Notes: generated by a model not told the origin, from the letters alone. A DNA stretch of 64,000 nucleotides from AC-32 sp963719275 (GCA_963719275.1 CAVRBT010000008.1:62001-126000); one strand, 5' to 3'; shown: positions 8,561 through 17,318, counted from the first letter of the stretch. Numbers and translations are program-made.

Positions 8561-9575
8561 GCGCTTCCTCCGCGAGCCGCGCGCCGGCGACCATCGCTTC
8601 GAGCTTGCGGTACGCCCGCTCGCGCGGCAGGTACTTCATGCCACAGTCGGGCGCGACGACGAGCCGCTCGGGCCCGACCACCGCGAGCGCGGCCCCGATC
8701 CGCGCGGCGACCTGCTCGGGCGTCTCCACCTCCTCGGCGCCGAGGTCGAGCACCCCAAGGAGGATCGTCTTGCTCGGCAGCGCGCGCAAGACCTCCGGGT
8801 CGAGCCCGGGCTGCGCCGCCTCGAGCGAGACGTGCGTCGCCGCGCAGTCGTCGAGCTCGCGCAGGAACGGGTACCCCGCCGGCTTGTCCTTCACGACGTG
8901 TGCGTAGCCGAAGCACGTGTGCAGCACCGTGTCGCCGTCGACCCCGGCGAGGGCGCGCTCGACCGCCTCGAGTGCGTACTCGGCGGCCGCCTCCGGCCGT
9001 GCCTGCAGGTAGGGCTCGTCGATCTGCACGACGTCGGCGCCGGCGGCCTTCACGTCCCGCAGCTCCTCGTTGACGGCCTCGGCGTAGGCGAGCGCGAGAT
9101 CGCGGTCCGAGGAGTAGTGGTCGTTCTGCGCCTGCTGGGTCATCGTGAACGGGCCCGGGACGGTGATCTTGATTCGCCGGTCGGTGAGCGAGCGCAGGAA
9201 CTCGACGTCGCGAACCTCGACCGGCCGCGCGCGGCGCACCGGGCCGACCACCCTCGGCACCGGGTTCTCGTGGCCGGTGCGGTCGAGGGCGACGCCCGGG
9301 TTGTCGAGGTCGATCCCCTCGAGCGCCGTCGCGAACCGGTTCGAGTAGCTCTCCCGCCGCATCTCGCCGTCGGTGATCACGTCCACCCCGGCGAGCTCCA
9401 TGTCGCGCACAGCCAGGCGGGTCGCGTCGTCCTGGGCCTCCTCCAGGTACAGCTCCGGGATACGCCAGAGCTCGCGGGCGCGCACCCGCGGAGGGAGCCG
9501 GTCGCCCAGCCGCCCCCGGTCGATCAGCCACTCCGGCTGCGGGTAGCTGCCGACAACGGTCGTGACAAGAGCCAC
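8550..9575 (-). CDS. MetE-core-like cobalamin-independent methyltransferase
   Basis: A 341-residue single TIM barrel related to the C-terminal half of cobalamin-independent methionine synthase. Zinc ligands are visible as HTC in VLHTCFGYAHV and C in VVAPDCGMKYL. There is no N-terminal MetE half, so it probably uses a methyl donor other than tri-glutamyl folate, or does different C1 chemistry. GTG at 9575 is chosen because TAGACT lies seven bases upstream (9583-9588), a leaderless arrangement. First gene of the operon with the citryl-CoA lyase and CoA ligase. Confidence 0.85.
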   Translation of the reverse strand: MALVTTVVGSYPQPEWLIDRGRLGDRLPPRVRARELWRIPELYLEEAQDDATRLAVRDMELAGVDVITDGEMRRESYSNRFATALEGIDLDNPGVALDRTGHENPVPRVVGPVRRARPVEVRDVEFLRSLTDRRIKITVPGPFTMTQQAQNDHYSSDRDLALAYAEAVNEELRDVKAAGADVVQIDEPYLQARPEAAAEYALEAVERALAGVDGDTVLHTCFGYAHVVKDKPAGYPFLRELDDCAATHVSLEAAQPGLDPEVLRALPSKTILLGVLDLGAEEVETPEQVAARIGAALAVVGPERLVVAPDCGMKYLPRERAYRKLEAMVAGARLAEEARAA

Positions 9576-9717
9576 GCCCGCGAGTCTATTTCGGCCAGAC
9601 CCCGAGGCGCGCCGCGCGCTCACGGGTGCAGCCTGCGGCACGCTTGTCGCACACCGATTACTTTGCGGCGCGATTCCCGTCTACTGAAGGACGATCGTCG
9701 AGACGGAGGTGAACGGA

Positions 9718-10794
9718 ATGTCGAAGAGCGTGCTCCTCGTCGGAACCCGCAAGGGCCTTTTCGTGCTGGAGAGCGAGGACCGGCGCGACTGGACCGTGCG
9801 CGGCCCTTACTGCGAGAGCTGGCCCGTCTACCACGCCGTCCTGGACCGCGACTCCGGGACGATCTTCGCCGCCGCCGCGAGCGAGTGGCACGGCGCAGCG
9901 ATCTGGCGCAGCGCCGACCTGGGCGAGACGTGGGAGCACTCCAGCGAGGGCCTCGGTTACCCCGACGGCGACGGCGGATTGAAACTTTCGAAGGTCTCGA
10001 ACGTGATGCCCGCACACGGCCGGTTGCTCGTCGGCGCGGAGTCGGCCGGACTCTTCGAAAGCACCGACGGCGGCAAGACGTTCTCGCTCATGACGACCCT
10101 CGAGGGGTACGAGGGCCGCGAAGCGTGGAACGACCCGGCGCAGCAGCCGCCCGGGCACCTCGGGCTGTCGGCGATCATCCCGCACCCGAACGACCCGGAA
10201 CGCTTCTGGATCATCGTCCAGGGCTTCAGCCTCTTCGAGACAACCGACGGGGGGAAGACGTGGACACCGCGCAACAAGGGGCTGCGCAGGGACTGGCCGG
10301 CCGACTACGAGGAGATCGGCTTCTGCGTCCACAAGGTGGCGCCGGCCTCGGATTTCGAGCGGATGTTCCAGCAGAACCACGTCGGGATGCACCGCAGCGA
10401 CGACGGCGGCAAGTCGTGGACGGAGATCACAGAAGGGCTGCCGACGGAGTTCGGCTTCGCCGCAGCCACGCACCCGCACGACCGCGACACGTTCTACGTC
10501 ATCCCGCTCGACCCCGGCCACGGCCGGACGATGCCCGACGGCAAGGCGGCCGTCTGGCGCACGCGCGACGCCGGCTCGAGCTGGCAGCGGCTCGACCGCG
10601 GCCTGCCGCAGGGGAACGCCTACGTCGGCGTCCTCCGCGAGGGCATGGCGATCGACGACCACGACGCGCCCGGGCTCTACTTCGGCACGAGCACCGGGCA
10701 GCTCTTCGCCAGCACCGACGAGGGCGAGAACTGGAACCAGGCCGGCGGCCTCTTCCCCGGCATCATGTCGGTCGCGTACGCGACGGTGGAGTGA
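9718..10794 (+). CDS. BNR/YCF48-like beta-propeller protein
   Basis: About 358 residues with no signal peptide, built of repeated Asp-box motifs (STDGGKTF, TTDGGKTW, SDDGGKSW, TRDAGSSW, STDEGENW). These are the loops of sialidase-like and YCF48-like six- or seven-blade propellers. Sialidase catalytic residues are not evident, so a binding or scaffold role is more likely than glycosidase activity. ATG at 9718 has GGAGGT seven bases upstream. The stop overlaps the next gene in TGATG. Confidence 0.85.
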   Translation: MSKSVLLVGTRKGLFVLESEDRRDWTVRGPYCESWPVYHAVLDRDSGTIFAAAASEWHGAAIWRSADLGETWEHSSEGLGYPDGDGGLKLSKVSNVMPAHGRLLVGAESAGLFESTDGGKTFSLMTTLEGYEGREAWNDPAQQPPGHLGLSAIIPHPNDPERFWIIVQGFSLFETTDGGKTWTPRNKGLRRDWPADYEEIGFCVHKVAPASDFERMFQQNHVGMHRSDDGGKSWTEITEGLPTEFGFAAATHPHDRDTFYVIPLDPGHGRTMPDGKAAVWRTRDAGSSWQRLDRGLPQGNAYVGVLREGMAIDDHDAPGLYFGTSTGQLFASTDEGENWNQAGGLFPGIMSVAYATVE

Positions 10795-11057
10795 TGGCCG
10801 AGCTGCACCTCCCGGCGACGCTGCCGCCGCTCTTCCCGGGGCTCCCGCGCGAGCTCGACGTCGACGCCGCGACCGTGAGCGAGGCGATCGACCGGCTCGA
10901 CGAGCGTTGGCCCGGCTTCCGCGACCGGCTCGTGGAGCCCGGCCCGAAGCTGCGGCCACACATCAACGTCTACGTCGACCGCGAGCGCGGCGGGCTCGAG
11001 ACGAGGCTCGAGCCCGCCGCGCGAGTCGACGTGATAGCCGCGATCAGCGGCGGGTAG
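10794..11057 (+). CDS. MoaD/ThiS-like sulfur carrier protein
   Basis: An 87-residue beta-grasp protein ending in the Gly-Gly that MoaD and ThiS carriers need for activation. ATVSEAIDRLDERWPG and PGPKLRPHINVYVDRE match the helix and central strands of actinobacterial MoaD-like proteins. It is coupled (TGATG) to the BNR-repeat gene and has no activating E1 enzyme next to it, so the partner must be elsewhere. Which cofactor it supplies is not clear. Confidence 0.85.
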   Translation: MAELHLPATLPPLFPGLPRELDVDAATVSEAIDRLDERWPGFRDRLVEPGPKLRPHINVYVDRERGGLETRLEPAARVDVIAAISGG

Positions 11058-11066
11058 AACAAGCCC

Positions 11067-11357
11067 GTGCAGCGGGCGATCGTCGGCTTCCACCAAGACC
11101 ACGAGGGCGAGTGGGTCGCTGAGCTCGTCTGCGGCCATCAGCAGCACGTGCGCCACCGGCCGCCGTTCTTCCCCCGGCCGTGGGTGCTCGAGCCAGAGGG
11201 GCGCGAGGAACGAGTCGGCACACCGCTCGAGTGCCGCCTCTGCGACCAGGGCGGCGAGGCGGCGTGTCTCGCACATCTCGTCTGCCCGGACTGCGGCGTC
11301 GTTCTCGACGGCAGCCCTCACCGCCAGGGCTGCTCACGATCGAAGATGGCCACATGA
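11067..11357 (+). CDS. DUF3565 protein with extra cysteine-rich tail
   Basis: The N-terminal 60 residues (MQRAIVGFHQDHEGEWVAEL, then CGHQQHVRHRPPF) are a DUF3565 domain of unknown function. After CRLCDQGG the protein continues with CLAHLVCPDCGVVLDGSPH, a second zinc-ribbon-like CPDC unit, so it is longer (96 aa) than the usual domain. GTG at 11067 is nine bases after the MoaD-like stop. Confidence 0.8.
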   Translation: MQRAIVGFHQDHEGEWVAELVCGHQQHVRHRPPFFPRPWVLEPEGREERVGTPLECRLCDQGGEAACLAHLVCPDCGVVLDGSPHRQGCSRSKMAT

Positions 11358-11547
11358 CCGAGGCGCATGACAACCGAGCTGAAGAACATTCAGGTAGTCG
11401 AGCGAGTTCCGTCGTGACGCGCATGCGCTGGAGCGGTGCGTTAGCCGTGGACGCAGGCATCCTCCGCCGCGGCCGCTTCGTGAGGCGCATGCCTCACCGG
11501 TAACGGGCGACAAGCCGGGCCGGGGGTGACGGGGCTACGCTGCCCGA

Positions 11548-11763
11548 GTGATCCCGTGGATCGTCTTTGCCCTCGTCGTCGTCCCGTTGGTCGTCGTCGG
11601 CTTCTTAGCCAACCGTCGAAGAACGGTCGCCGGCGAGCAACGCGCGACCGAAGACGCGCAAGCAAGAGCGCGCACGGAGCAGGAATTCGCGGAGGCGGAG
11701 GCCCTCGAGGCGGAGTGGCGCGAGAAGGACAAGGAGAGGTACCGCCAGGAGCACTTGCCCTAG
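11548..11763 (+). CDS. Small membrane protein with helical tail, 71 aa
   Basis: An N-terminal hydrophobic segment (IPWIVFALVVVPLVVVGFL, about residues 2-20), then a basic patch and a long charged helix rich in Glu, Ala and Arg. The start GTG has TACGCT (11536-11541) six bases upstream, the leaderless pattern of this window. Inside-facing coiled tail probable; function unknown. The 190 bp before it hold only a 49-codon frame that I do not accept. Confidence 0.6.
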   Translation: MIPWIVFALVVVPLVVVGFLANRRRTVAGEQRATEDAQARARTEQEFAEAEALEAEWREKDKERYRQEHLP

Positions 11764-11835
11764 GCCTGCAGTTCCCACGCTGCGGAGCGCTCGCGCCTGA
11801 CACCCCGAGGGCAGACTGTTAGTAGCATCGCCGCC

Positions 11836-11925
11836 TTGGCGAAGGAGATCATCAGCACCTCGGACGCACCCGGAGGGCTCGCAGGCTACAGCCAGGCGAT
11901 CAGAGCGAACGGCCTGGTGTATGCG
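11836..11925 (+). pseudogene. RidA-family 5' remnant
   Basis: TTG at 11836 opens into LAKEIISTSDAPGGLAGYSQ then AIRANGLVYA, which is the start of a RidA (YjgF/YER057c) enamine deaminase. After about 30 residues the RidA sequence stops and the frame continues as unrelated arginine-rich sequence. The remaining ~95 residues, including the catalytic arginine region, are absent. The start still has a TAGCAT box seven bases upstream, so the promoter seems to survive in front of a dead gene. Confidence 0.7.
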
Positions 11926-11964
11926 CTACCTCTGATTCGGAGCCACGGCGAGAATCATCGGCGA

Positions 11965-12002
11965 CGGGACGCTCCCGTGGGCCGGTACTCGGGAGTGTCC
12001 CG
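11965..12002. repeat. Inverted repeat between two gene remnants
   Basis: CGGGACGCTCCCG (11965-11977) pairs with CGGGAGTGTCCCG (11990-12002) over 13 positions with one G-T pair and a 12-nt loop. It lies between the RidA and AHSA1 remnants and could be a repeat involved in their rearrangement or an old terminator. Confidence 0.5.
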
Positions 12003-12049
12003 ACGACTAGGCCGAAGGGCCCTGGGGAACGCGAGCGAAGGAGCACCAG

Positions 12050-12246
12050 ATGACCAGCAACGCACATGGAGACCGCATCCTGGGCAGCCTGCGAGCATCG
12101 GACGGCAAGGGCGTCGTGCGCATGGAAGACCGCTTCGGCACCGATATCGACGACCTGTGGTCCGACGCTGGGAAGAACGGGGCATGCCCGTGGAACTGCT
12201 CGCCGCCTACGGCGCCGGGGTGCATAGCCACGAGCCCGATGCCGTG
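12050..12246 (+). pseudogene. AHSA1/SRPBCC gene, middle deleted and frameshifted
   Basis: ATG at 12050, with GAAGGAG upstream, opens the typical start of an AHSA1-like SRPBCC protein (GKGVVRMEDRFGTDIDDLWS). From about 12170 the match continues only in another frame with a C-terminal-type sequence (ERGMPVELLAAYGAG). Roughly 80 central residues are missing and the frame is shifted. Family members are about 150-170 residues. The ~430 bp from 11836 to 12269 therefore contain no intact gene. Confidence 0.65.
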
Positions 12247-12269
12247 AAAGGCCAGAGGCGCGTCGGTCG

Positions 12270-14435
12270 CTACGCCGACTCGAGCGCCGGCTTCTCGGAT
12301 GAGCGCCGCTCGCGGATGAAGAGCGCCTTCGCCACAGTGGGTGGCATCCACCAGTTCCACTTCCCGAAGAGCCGCATCAGCGATGGCACGAGCAGCGTCC
12401 GAATGACCGTCGCGTCGAAGATGATCCCGGCCGCGAGGCCGATGCCGAACTGCTTGATGTCGGTGCCCGGGCTGGACGAGAGGACGAAGAAGGCGAACAT
12501 CAGCACCAGCGCCGCGCTCGTTACCAGCTTCCCCGTGCGGGCGAGCCCGAGCGAGATCGCCTTGGGCGTGTCCCCGAGCTCGTCGTAGGCCTCGCGCATG
12601 CGCGAGATCATGAAGACCTCGTAGTCCATCGAGAGCCCGTAGAGGAAGGCGAAGATCATCAGCGGGATCCACGGGATGATCGCCTGGGTGGCAGGCACGT
12701 TCCAGATCGCCTCCGCGCCGTGACCCCACTGGAAGATGAAGACGATGATCCCGTAAGCCGCCATCAGCGACACGAGGTTCAGGATCACGGCCTTCAGGGA
12801 CAGGACGACCGACCGGAAGGCGCGCGTGAGCAGGATGAACGTCAGCAGCACCACGAACCCGAGCACGTACGGGAAGTTCGAGTAGACGGCGGCGACGAAG
12901 TCCCGCTCCTCGCCGGCGAGCCCGCCGAGGGTGGCGTTCGTGCCCTTCAGCTCGGAACGGACGCGCTTGATCGTCCCGCGGGTGGCAGTCGCTGCGCCGT
13001 CGGCGTTCGGGAACGCCTCGACGAGGCTCGCGTCGCCCTTCGTCCAGTCGGGCGGCGCGGCGGCGCCCTCGACGCCCTCGACGCGGCGCACCTTCGCGAC
13101 GATCGCCTGACGATCGCCGCCCTTCTCGACGAGGATGACGAACGGCTTGTAGGCGCCCGCGGTGATCCCGGCGTCGGCGAGGGCCGTGCGGCCCTGGATC
13201 GCGTCGCCGCTGCCGGGGAAGTCTTTCGCCTGAGCCTCGCTCGGGTTCAGGTGCACGCCGCAGTAGACGAGTGCGCCCACGATTGCCAGGCCGGCGATTG
13301 CGACGGGAACCGGCCGACGCATGACGAAGTCGGCCCAGCGGCCCCAGAGGCCGTCCTCGGGATGGCCTCGGTCGACGAGCCGCTTCGGCAGCAGCCGGAG
13401 ACTGTTCACGCGCGCGCCGAGCACCGCGAGCAGCGCGGGCAGCAGCGTGATGGCGGCGATCACGGAGACAGCGGGAATCAGCATCCCGCCGATCCCGATC
13501 GAGCGGATGAACGGCAGCGGCAGCACGATCATCGACAACAGGCCGACCGCAACCGTCGTGCCAGAGACGATCACCGACCGGCCCGCATGCGTCATCGTCT
13601 CGACGATCGCGGTCTCGACATCCTCGCCCTCGCGGAGCTCGTCGCGGAAACGGAAGATCATCAGCAGGGCGTAGTCGATCGCGACGCCGAGCCCGACCAG
13701 CGCGATCAGGAACTGGACGATGATCGACACGTTCGTGACGTAGGTGAGCGCCCACACCAGCGTGAACGTGTTCAGGATCGCCGCCACCGCGATCGCGAGC
13801 GGAAGCAGCACCGCCGGCAGCGTGCCGAAGACGAAGAACAGGATCACCAGACAGCCGAGGCCGCCGATGAGCGCCTCGGTCAGGACGCTCGGGCCACCCG
13901 ACTCGCCGCCGGACGAGGCCTCGTAGAGCGGGTCGCGGCCGGTGAGGTTCGCCTCCACGCCCTCGGGCGTCGCCGCCTTGAGCTTCGCCCGCACCTGGTC
14001 GATGTGCACCGACGAGCTGAAGGTCGGCGTCCCGGGCGGGTAGATCTCGGCGAAGGTCGTGTGCCCGTCCTTCGACACGTACGCGCGGCTGCCGGTCGAG
14101 AAGTAGTCCGAGGTGCGCGAGCCGGGGTTGACGGCCGCAGCCGCCGCGACGGCGCGCGCGATGCCCCTCTCCTTCGTCACGTCGCCGTCGCTATGAAAAA
14201 CGGCGACGAGCGGCGCGTTCTCCCCGGTGCCGAACGTCTTCAGCGTGCGCTGGTTCGCCTCGTAGGACGAGTAGCCCGGGATGGAGAAGCTCTCGAACCA
14301 GCGGTTGGAGACCTGGGCTGCGGCGAAGGCGCCGAACAACGTCAGCAGCACCCAGGCCGCGATCACGGCGCGGCGGCGCCGCACGATCACGTGCGCCAGG
14401 CGCGCCAGCCTTGGAGATGTTTCTTCGGTGCGCAT
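12270..14435 (-). CDS. MMPL-family (RND superfamily) membrane transporter
   Basis: A 721-residue protein with the MMPL layout: one N-terminal helix, an extracytoplasmic domain (about 65-180), a block of helices containing GLGVAIDYALLMIFRFRDEL, a second external domain, and a second block with YGLSMDYEVFMISRMREAYD. The Asp-Tyr pairs in these repeats are the proton-relay residues of MmpL3-type proteins. It probably exports a lipid or hydrophobic compound. The C-terminus is about 24 bp from the AHSA1 remnant. Confidence 0.92.
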   Translation of the reverse strand: MRTEETSPRLARLAHVIVRRRRAVIAAWVLLTLFGAFAAAQVSNRWFESFSIPGYSSYEANQRTLKTFGTGENAPLVAVFHSDGDVTKERGIARAVAAAAAVNPGSRTSDYFSTGSRAYVSKDGHTTFAEIYPPGTPTFSSSVHIDQVRAKLKAATPEGVEANLTGRDPLYEASSGGESGGPSVLTEALIGGLGCLVILFFVFGTLPAVLLPLAIAVAAILNTFTLVWALTYVTNVSIIVQFLIALVGLGVAIDYALLMIFRFRDELREGEDVETAIVETMTHAGRSVIVSGTTVAVGLLSMIVLPLPFIRSIGIGGMLIPAVSVIAAITLLPALLAVLGARVNSLRLLPKRLVDRGHPEDGLWGRWADFVMRRPVPVAIAGLAIVGALVYCGVHLNPSEAQAKDFPGSGDAIQGRTALADAGITAGAYKPFVILVEKGGDRQAIVAKVRRVEGVEGAAAPPDWTKGDASLVEAFPNADGAATATRGTIKRVRSELKGTNATLGGLAGEERDFVAAVYSNFPYVLGFVVLLTFILLTRAFRSVVLSLKAVILNLVSLMAAYGIIVFIFQWGHGAEAIWNVPATQAIIPWIPLMIFAFLYGLSMDYEVFMISRMREAYDELGDTPKAISLGLARTGKLVTSAALVLMFAFFVLSSSPGTDIKQFGIGLAAGIIFDATVIRTLLVPSLMRLFGKWNWWMPPTVAKALFIRERRSSEKPALESA

Positions 14436-14461
14436 AGAAGCGTGCAACGGTAACGCCCCGC

Positions 14462-15031
14462 TCAGTCTTCCCGTGTTACAGGCTGGTAAATGAGAATCGT
14501 GACGCCGTCCGGGCCGACGGCCCGCGATTCGACCAGGCGGAACGCCTTCGGCACGCTCGTGTCGCCGAACAGGTGCCGACCGGAGCCGAGCACGGTCGGG
14601 AACACCATCAGCCGCAGTTCGTCGACGAGGTCGCGCTCGAGCAACTCGGCGACGAGCTGGCCGCTGCCGTTGACGAGGATGTCGCCTCCTTGAGCGTCGC
14701 GCAGGCCCGGAACGTCGTCGACGGTGACCACGGCCGTGTTGTTCCACTCCGGCTCGCCGAGGGTCGACGAGACGACGTACTTCTGCATGCCGTTGAACTT
14801 GTCCGCGAACTCGCCGTCGCGCGACGGCCACGCGGCCGCGAAACCCTCGTACGTCACACGCCCGAGCAGCAGCGCGTCCGAGGCCATCACCTCGTCCAGC
14901 TTGAACTTGTCGCCCTCGTCGCCGCGGTCGAACTGAAACGCCCAGGCGCCGCGCTCGTGGCCCTCGGAGCCACCCGGGTCGTCGAACACCCCGTCGACCG
15001 TCACGAACTGCGATACGACTACCCGTCCCAC
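14462..15031 (-). CDS. RibD-C/dihydrofolate reductase-like protein
   Basis: 189 residues of the RibD C-terminal/DHFR-like fold: VVVSQFVTVDGVFDDPGG at the N-terminus, LLLGRVTYEGFAAAWPS in the middle, and GSGQLVAELLERDLVDEL as the NADPH-binding helix. Actinobacterial members are usually stand-alone NADPH reductases of unknown substrate rather than true folate or riboflavin enzymes. It lies 26 bp upstream of the MMPL gene on the same strand. Confidence 0.88.
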   Translation of the reverse strand: MGRVVVSQFVTVDGVFDDPGGSEGHERGAWAFQFDRGDEGDKFKLDEVMASDALLLGRVTYEGFAAAWPSRDGEFADKFNGMQKYVVSSTLGEPEWNNTAVVTVDDVPGLRDAQGGDILVNGSGQLVAELLERDLVDELRLMVFPTVLGSGRHLFGDTSVPKAFRLVESRAVGPDGVTILIYQPVTRED

Positions 15032-15093
15032 GTCGGCCTCCTTCGAGTCGTCACTGCGGGCTATGACCGGCGGCGCCCGCGAAACTCATCGGC

Positions 15094-15714
15094 CTATACG
15101 ACTAGCGAATCCTCGACGGGTGCCGCAGCGTCGAGCAGCTGCTCGAGCAGCTCCCGGTCGCCCTCGACGTCGACGCCGTCCCAGCGGCGCTCGACGAACA
15201 GGTAGTAGAACGCGGCAGGGGCCGCCTCGAGCAGGACGTCGGGATCCTCCACCGAGCCGGCGACGACCTCGCCGTCCACGAGCGTGGCCCGCTCGTCTCC
15301 GATGCGGAACTCGAACGACCCGTCGGGCGCGACCGGCCCGAAGAACGCGTCGAGGGCGTCGGGCAGCCACCCCGGAACGAGGTTGTCGTCGGCGCTCGGC
15401 GCCGGCAGCGAGTGCAGTCCCCAACGGGCCAGCTCGCGCACGACGGGCCGGAGGGCGACGCCGTAGGGCGTGAGCTCGTAGACCTGTGCAGGAGTCGGCG
15501 GCGGCAGGCGGCGCTTGGCGATGACTTCACACGCTTCGAGATCCTTCAGGCGCGCCGCGAGGACGTTGGTGCCGATCCGCGGCAGCGCCTCGGCGAGGTC
15601 GGTGTAGCGCTTCGGGCCCTTCAGGAGCTCGCGGACGATCAGCAGCGACCAGCGCTCGCCGACCAGCTCGAGCGCGTGAGCGACTGGGCAGTACTGCTCG
15701 TAGTTCTTGGCCAT
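15094..15714 (-). CDS. HxlR-family transcriptional regulator
   Basis: 206 residues. The N-terminal winged helix has the HxlR hallmarks CPVAHALELVGERWSLLIVR (Cys at 9) and LKGPKRYTDLAEALPRIGTN. The C-terminal half is an SCP2-like sensor domain found in many actinobacterial HxlR proteins. Divergent from the second DHA2 pump with repeated sites between them, it probably controls that pump in response to a redox or electrophile signal through its N-terminal cysteine (inference). Confidence 0.9.
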   Translation of the reverse strand: MAKNYEQYCPVAHALELVGERWSLLIVRELLKGPKRYTDLAEALPRIGTNVLAARLKDLEACEVIAKRRLPPPTPAQVYELTPYGVALRPVVRELARWGLHSLPAPSADDNLVPGWLPDALDAFFGPVAPDGSFEFRIGDERATLVDGEVVAGSVEDPDVLLEAAPAAFYYLFVERRWDGVDVEGDRELLEQLLDAAAPVEDSLVV

Positions 15715-15734
15715 GCGCGCAGTGTAGCGCGTCT

Positions 15735-15787
15735 ACTTGCTGTTTTGAAGGAAATACTTGCTTTTCAAAAGTCGTTGCTGCTAGATT
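15735..15787 (+). promoter_or_regulatory. Candidate HxlR operator and pump promoter
   Basis: ACTTGC occurs at 15735-15740 and 15756-15761, exactly two helical turns (21 bp) apart. The second copy runs into the palindrome CTTTTCAAAAG (15761-15771). A TAGATT -10 box follows at 15782-15787 and an AAAGGA ribosome site before ATG 15821. Repressor binding would cover the -35 region. Inference from layout. Confidence 0.5.
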
Positions 15788-15820
15788 GAAAGCCCAAACG
15801 AGACGAAAGGAACGACCAAG

Positions 15821-17272
15821 ATGGTGGCAACGGAACGACGCAAATGGCTGGCGCTGGGTCTCCTCAGCGCCGTGCAGTTCATGGTCGTCCTGGACATCGC
15901 GATCGTCAACGTCGCGCTGCCCTCGATCAAGGTCGACCTCGGGTTCTCGCAGGAGAACCTGCAATGGGTGATCAGCGCCTACGCGCTCGTCTTCGGCGGC
16001 TTCCTGCTGCTGGGCGGCCGCGCCGCGGACCTCCTCGGCCGGCGCCGGATCTTCCTCGTCGGCCTGGCCGTCTTCACGGTGGCCTCGCTCCTCGCGGGGC
16101 TGGCGTGGTCGGAGGCGTCGCTGATCGGCGCGCGGGCCTTCCAGGGGCTCGGCGCGGCGATCATCTCGCCGGCCGCGCTGTCGATTCTCTCGGTGACCTT
16201 CCGCGAGGGACGTGAGCGCAACATCGCGCTCGGCGTCTGGGGCGCGGTCGGCGGGTTCGGCGCGGCGGCAGGCGTGCTGCTCGGCGGGATCCTGACCGAC
16301 GCGTTGAGCTGGGAGTGGATCTTCTTCGTGAACGTCCCGGTCGGCGTGGCGGCGTTCGTGATCGCGCCGTTCCTGCTGGGCGAGAGCCGCGACGCGCGCG
16401 TGAGCAGCTTCGACGTCCCCGGAGCGGTGCTCGTGACCGCGGGCCTCTCGTCGGTGGTCTACGCGATCACGAAGGCAGGCACGGACGGCTGGCTGGCCGG
16501 CCCGACGCTCGGCTTCTTCGCCGCGTCGCTCGTCCTGCTGGCAGGGTTCGTGGCGTGGGAGGTGCGGCACCCCGAGCCGCTGATGCGGTTCGGCATCTTC
16601 CGCATCAGCACGGTGACCGGCGCGAACGTGGCCGGCTTCATCCTCGGCACCGCGATGTTCTCGATGTTCCTGATGCTGACGCTCTACATGCAGCAGGTGC
16701 TCGGGTATTCGGCCATGAAGACTGGCGTCGCATACCTCGCGGTCGCGGGCACCGCGATCGTGTGGTCGGCCGTCGCGGCGCAGCTCGTCACGCGCCTCGG
16801 CGTGAAGCCGGTGCTGGTCGCGGGAATGACGACGCTGACGATCGGCCTCGTCTACTTCACCCAGGTCTCGGTCGGCGGGAGCTACCTCGGCGACCTGCTT
16901 CCGGGCTTCCTGCTGATCGGGTTCGGGCTCGGGTTCTCGTTCGTGCCGATCTCGATCGCCGCGCTGGCCGGTGTCCAGCCCGCGGAGGCCGGCCTCGCCT
17001 CCGGCCTGATCAACACCTCGCAGCAAATCGGCGGCGCGCTCGGAATCGCCGCGCTGTCGACCATCGCGAGCTCCAACACCGACGACGCGCTCGCTTCCGG
17101 AACCGCACTCCCGAACGCGCTCGTCGACGGGTTCACGGCCGCCTTCGTGGCCGGCGCGATCATCGCGGCGCTGGGCATCCTCGCCTCGCTGACGCTGATC
17201 CGGCGCCACGAGCTGGAGCCGGTGCCGGCAGTCGAGCCGGCTTCCGAGCCGGCGCTCGAGCCGGCGGCGTGA
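15821..17272 (+). CDS. DHA2-family MFS drug efflux transporter
   Basis: A 483-residue 14-helix pump, close paralogue of the one at 3764-5236. It has the D1 motif (LSAVQFMVVLDIAIVNVALP), motif A (GRAADLLGRRR) and motif C (GAVGGFGAAAGVLLGGILT). ATG at 15821 has AAAGGAACGACCAAG upstream. It is divergent from the HxlR regulator and ends at a strong bidirectional hairpin. Substrate unknown. Confidence 0.92.
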   Translation: MVATERRKWLALGLLSAVQFMVVLDIAIVNVALPSIKVDLGFSQENLQWVISAYALVFGGFLLLGGRAADLLGRRRIFLVGLAVFTVASLLAGLAWSEASLIGARAFQGLGAAIISPAALSILSVTFREGRERNIALGVWGAVGGFGAAAGVLLGGILTDALSWEWIFFVNVPVGVAAFVIAPFLLGESRDARVSSFDVPGAVLVTAGLSSVVYAITKAGTDGWLAGPTLGFFAASLVLLAGFVAWEVRHPEPLMRFGIFRISTVTGANVAGFILGTAMFSMFLMLTLYMQQVLGYSAMKTGVAYLAVAGTAIVWSAVAAQLVTRLGVKPVLVAGMTTLTIGLVYFTQVSVGGSYLGDLLPGFLLIGFGLGFSFVPISIAALAGVQPAEAGLASGLINTSQQIGGALGIAALSTIASSNTDDALASGTALPNALVDGFTAAFVAGAIIAALGILASLTLIRRHELEPVPAVEPASEPALEPAA

Positions 17273-17282
17273 GCCAAAGGAC

Positions 17283-17308
17283 GCGGGGGGACCGACGGGT
17301 CCCCCCGC
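17283..17308. terminator. Hairpin between convergent genes
   Basis: GCGGGGGGACC (17283-17293) and GGTCCCCCCGC (17298-17308) form a perfect 11-bp stem with a GACG loop, in the 46 bp between the converging pump and peroxiredoxin genes. There is no T-run, as is usual in very GC-rich actinobacteria. It could serve both strands. Confidence 0.75.
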
Positions 17309-17318
17309 CTCCGGTTCG

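Noticed and set aside
11354..11503. 49-codon frame starting in ATGA after the DUF3565 gene
   Set aside because: The overlap is suggestive, but the product is arginine-rich, has no hydrophobic or domain signal, and the codon pattern is not like the neighbours.
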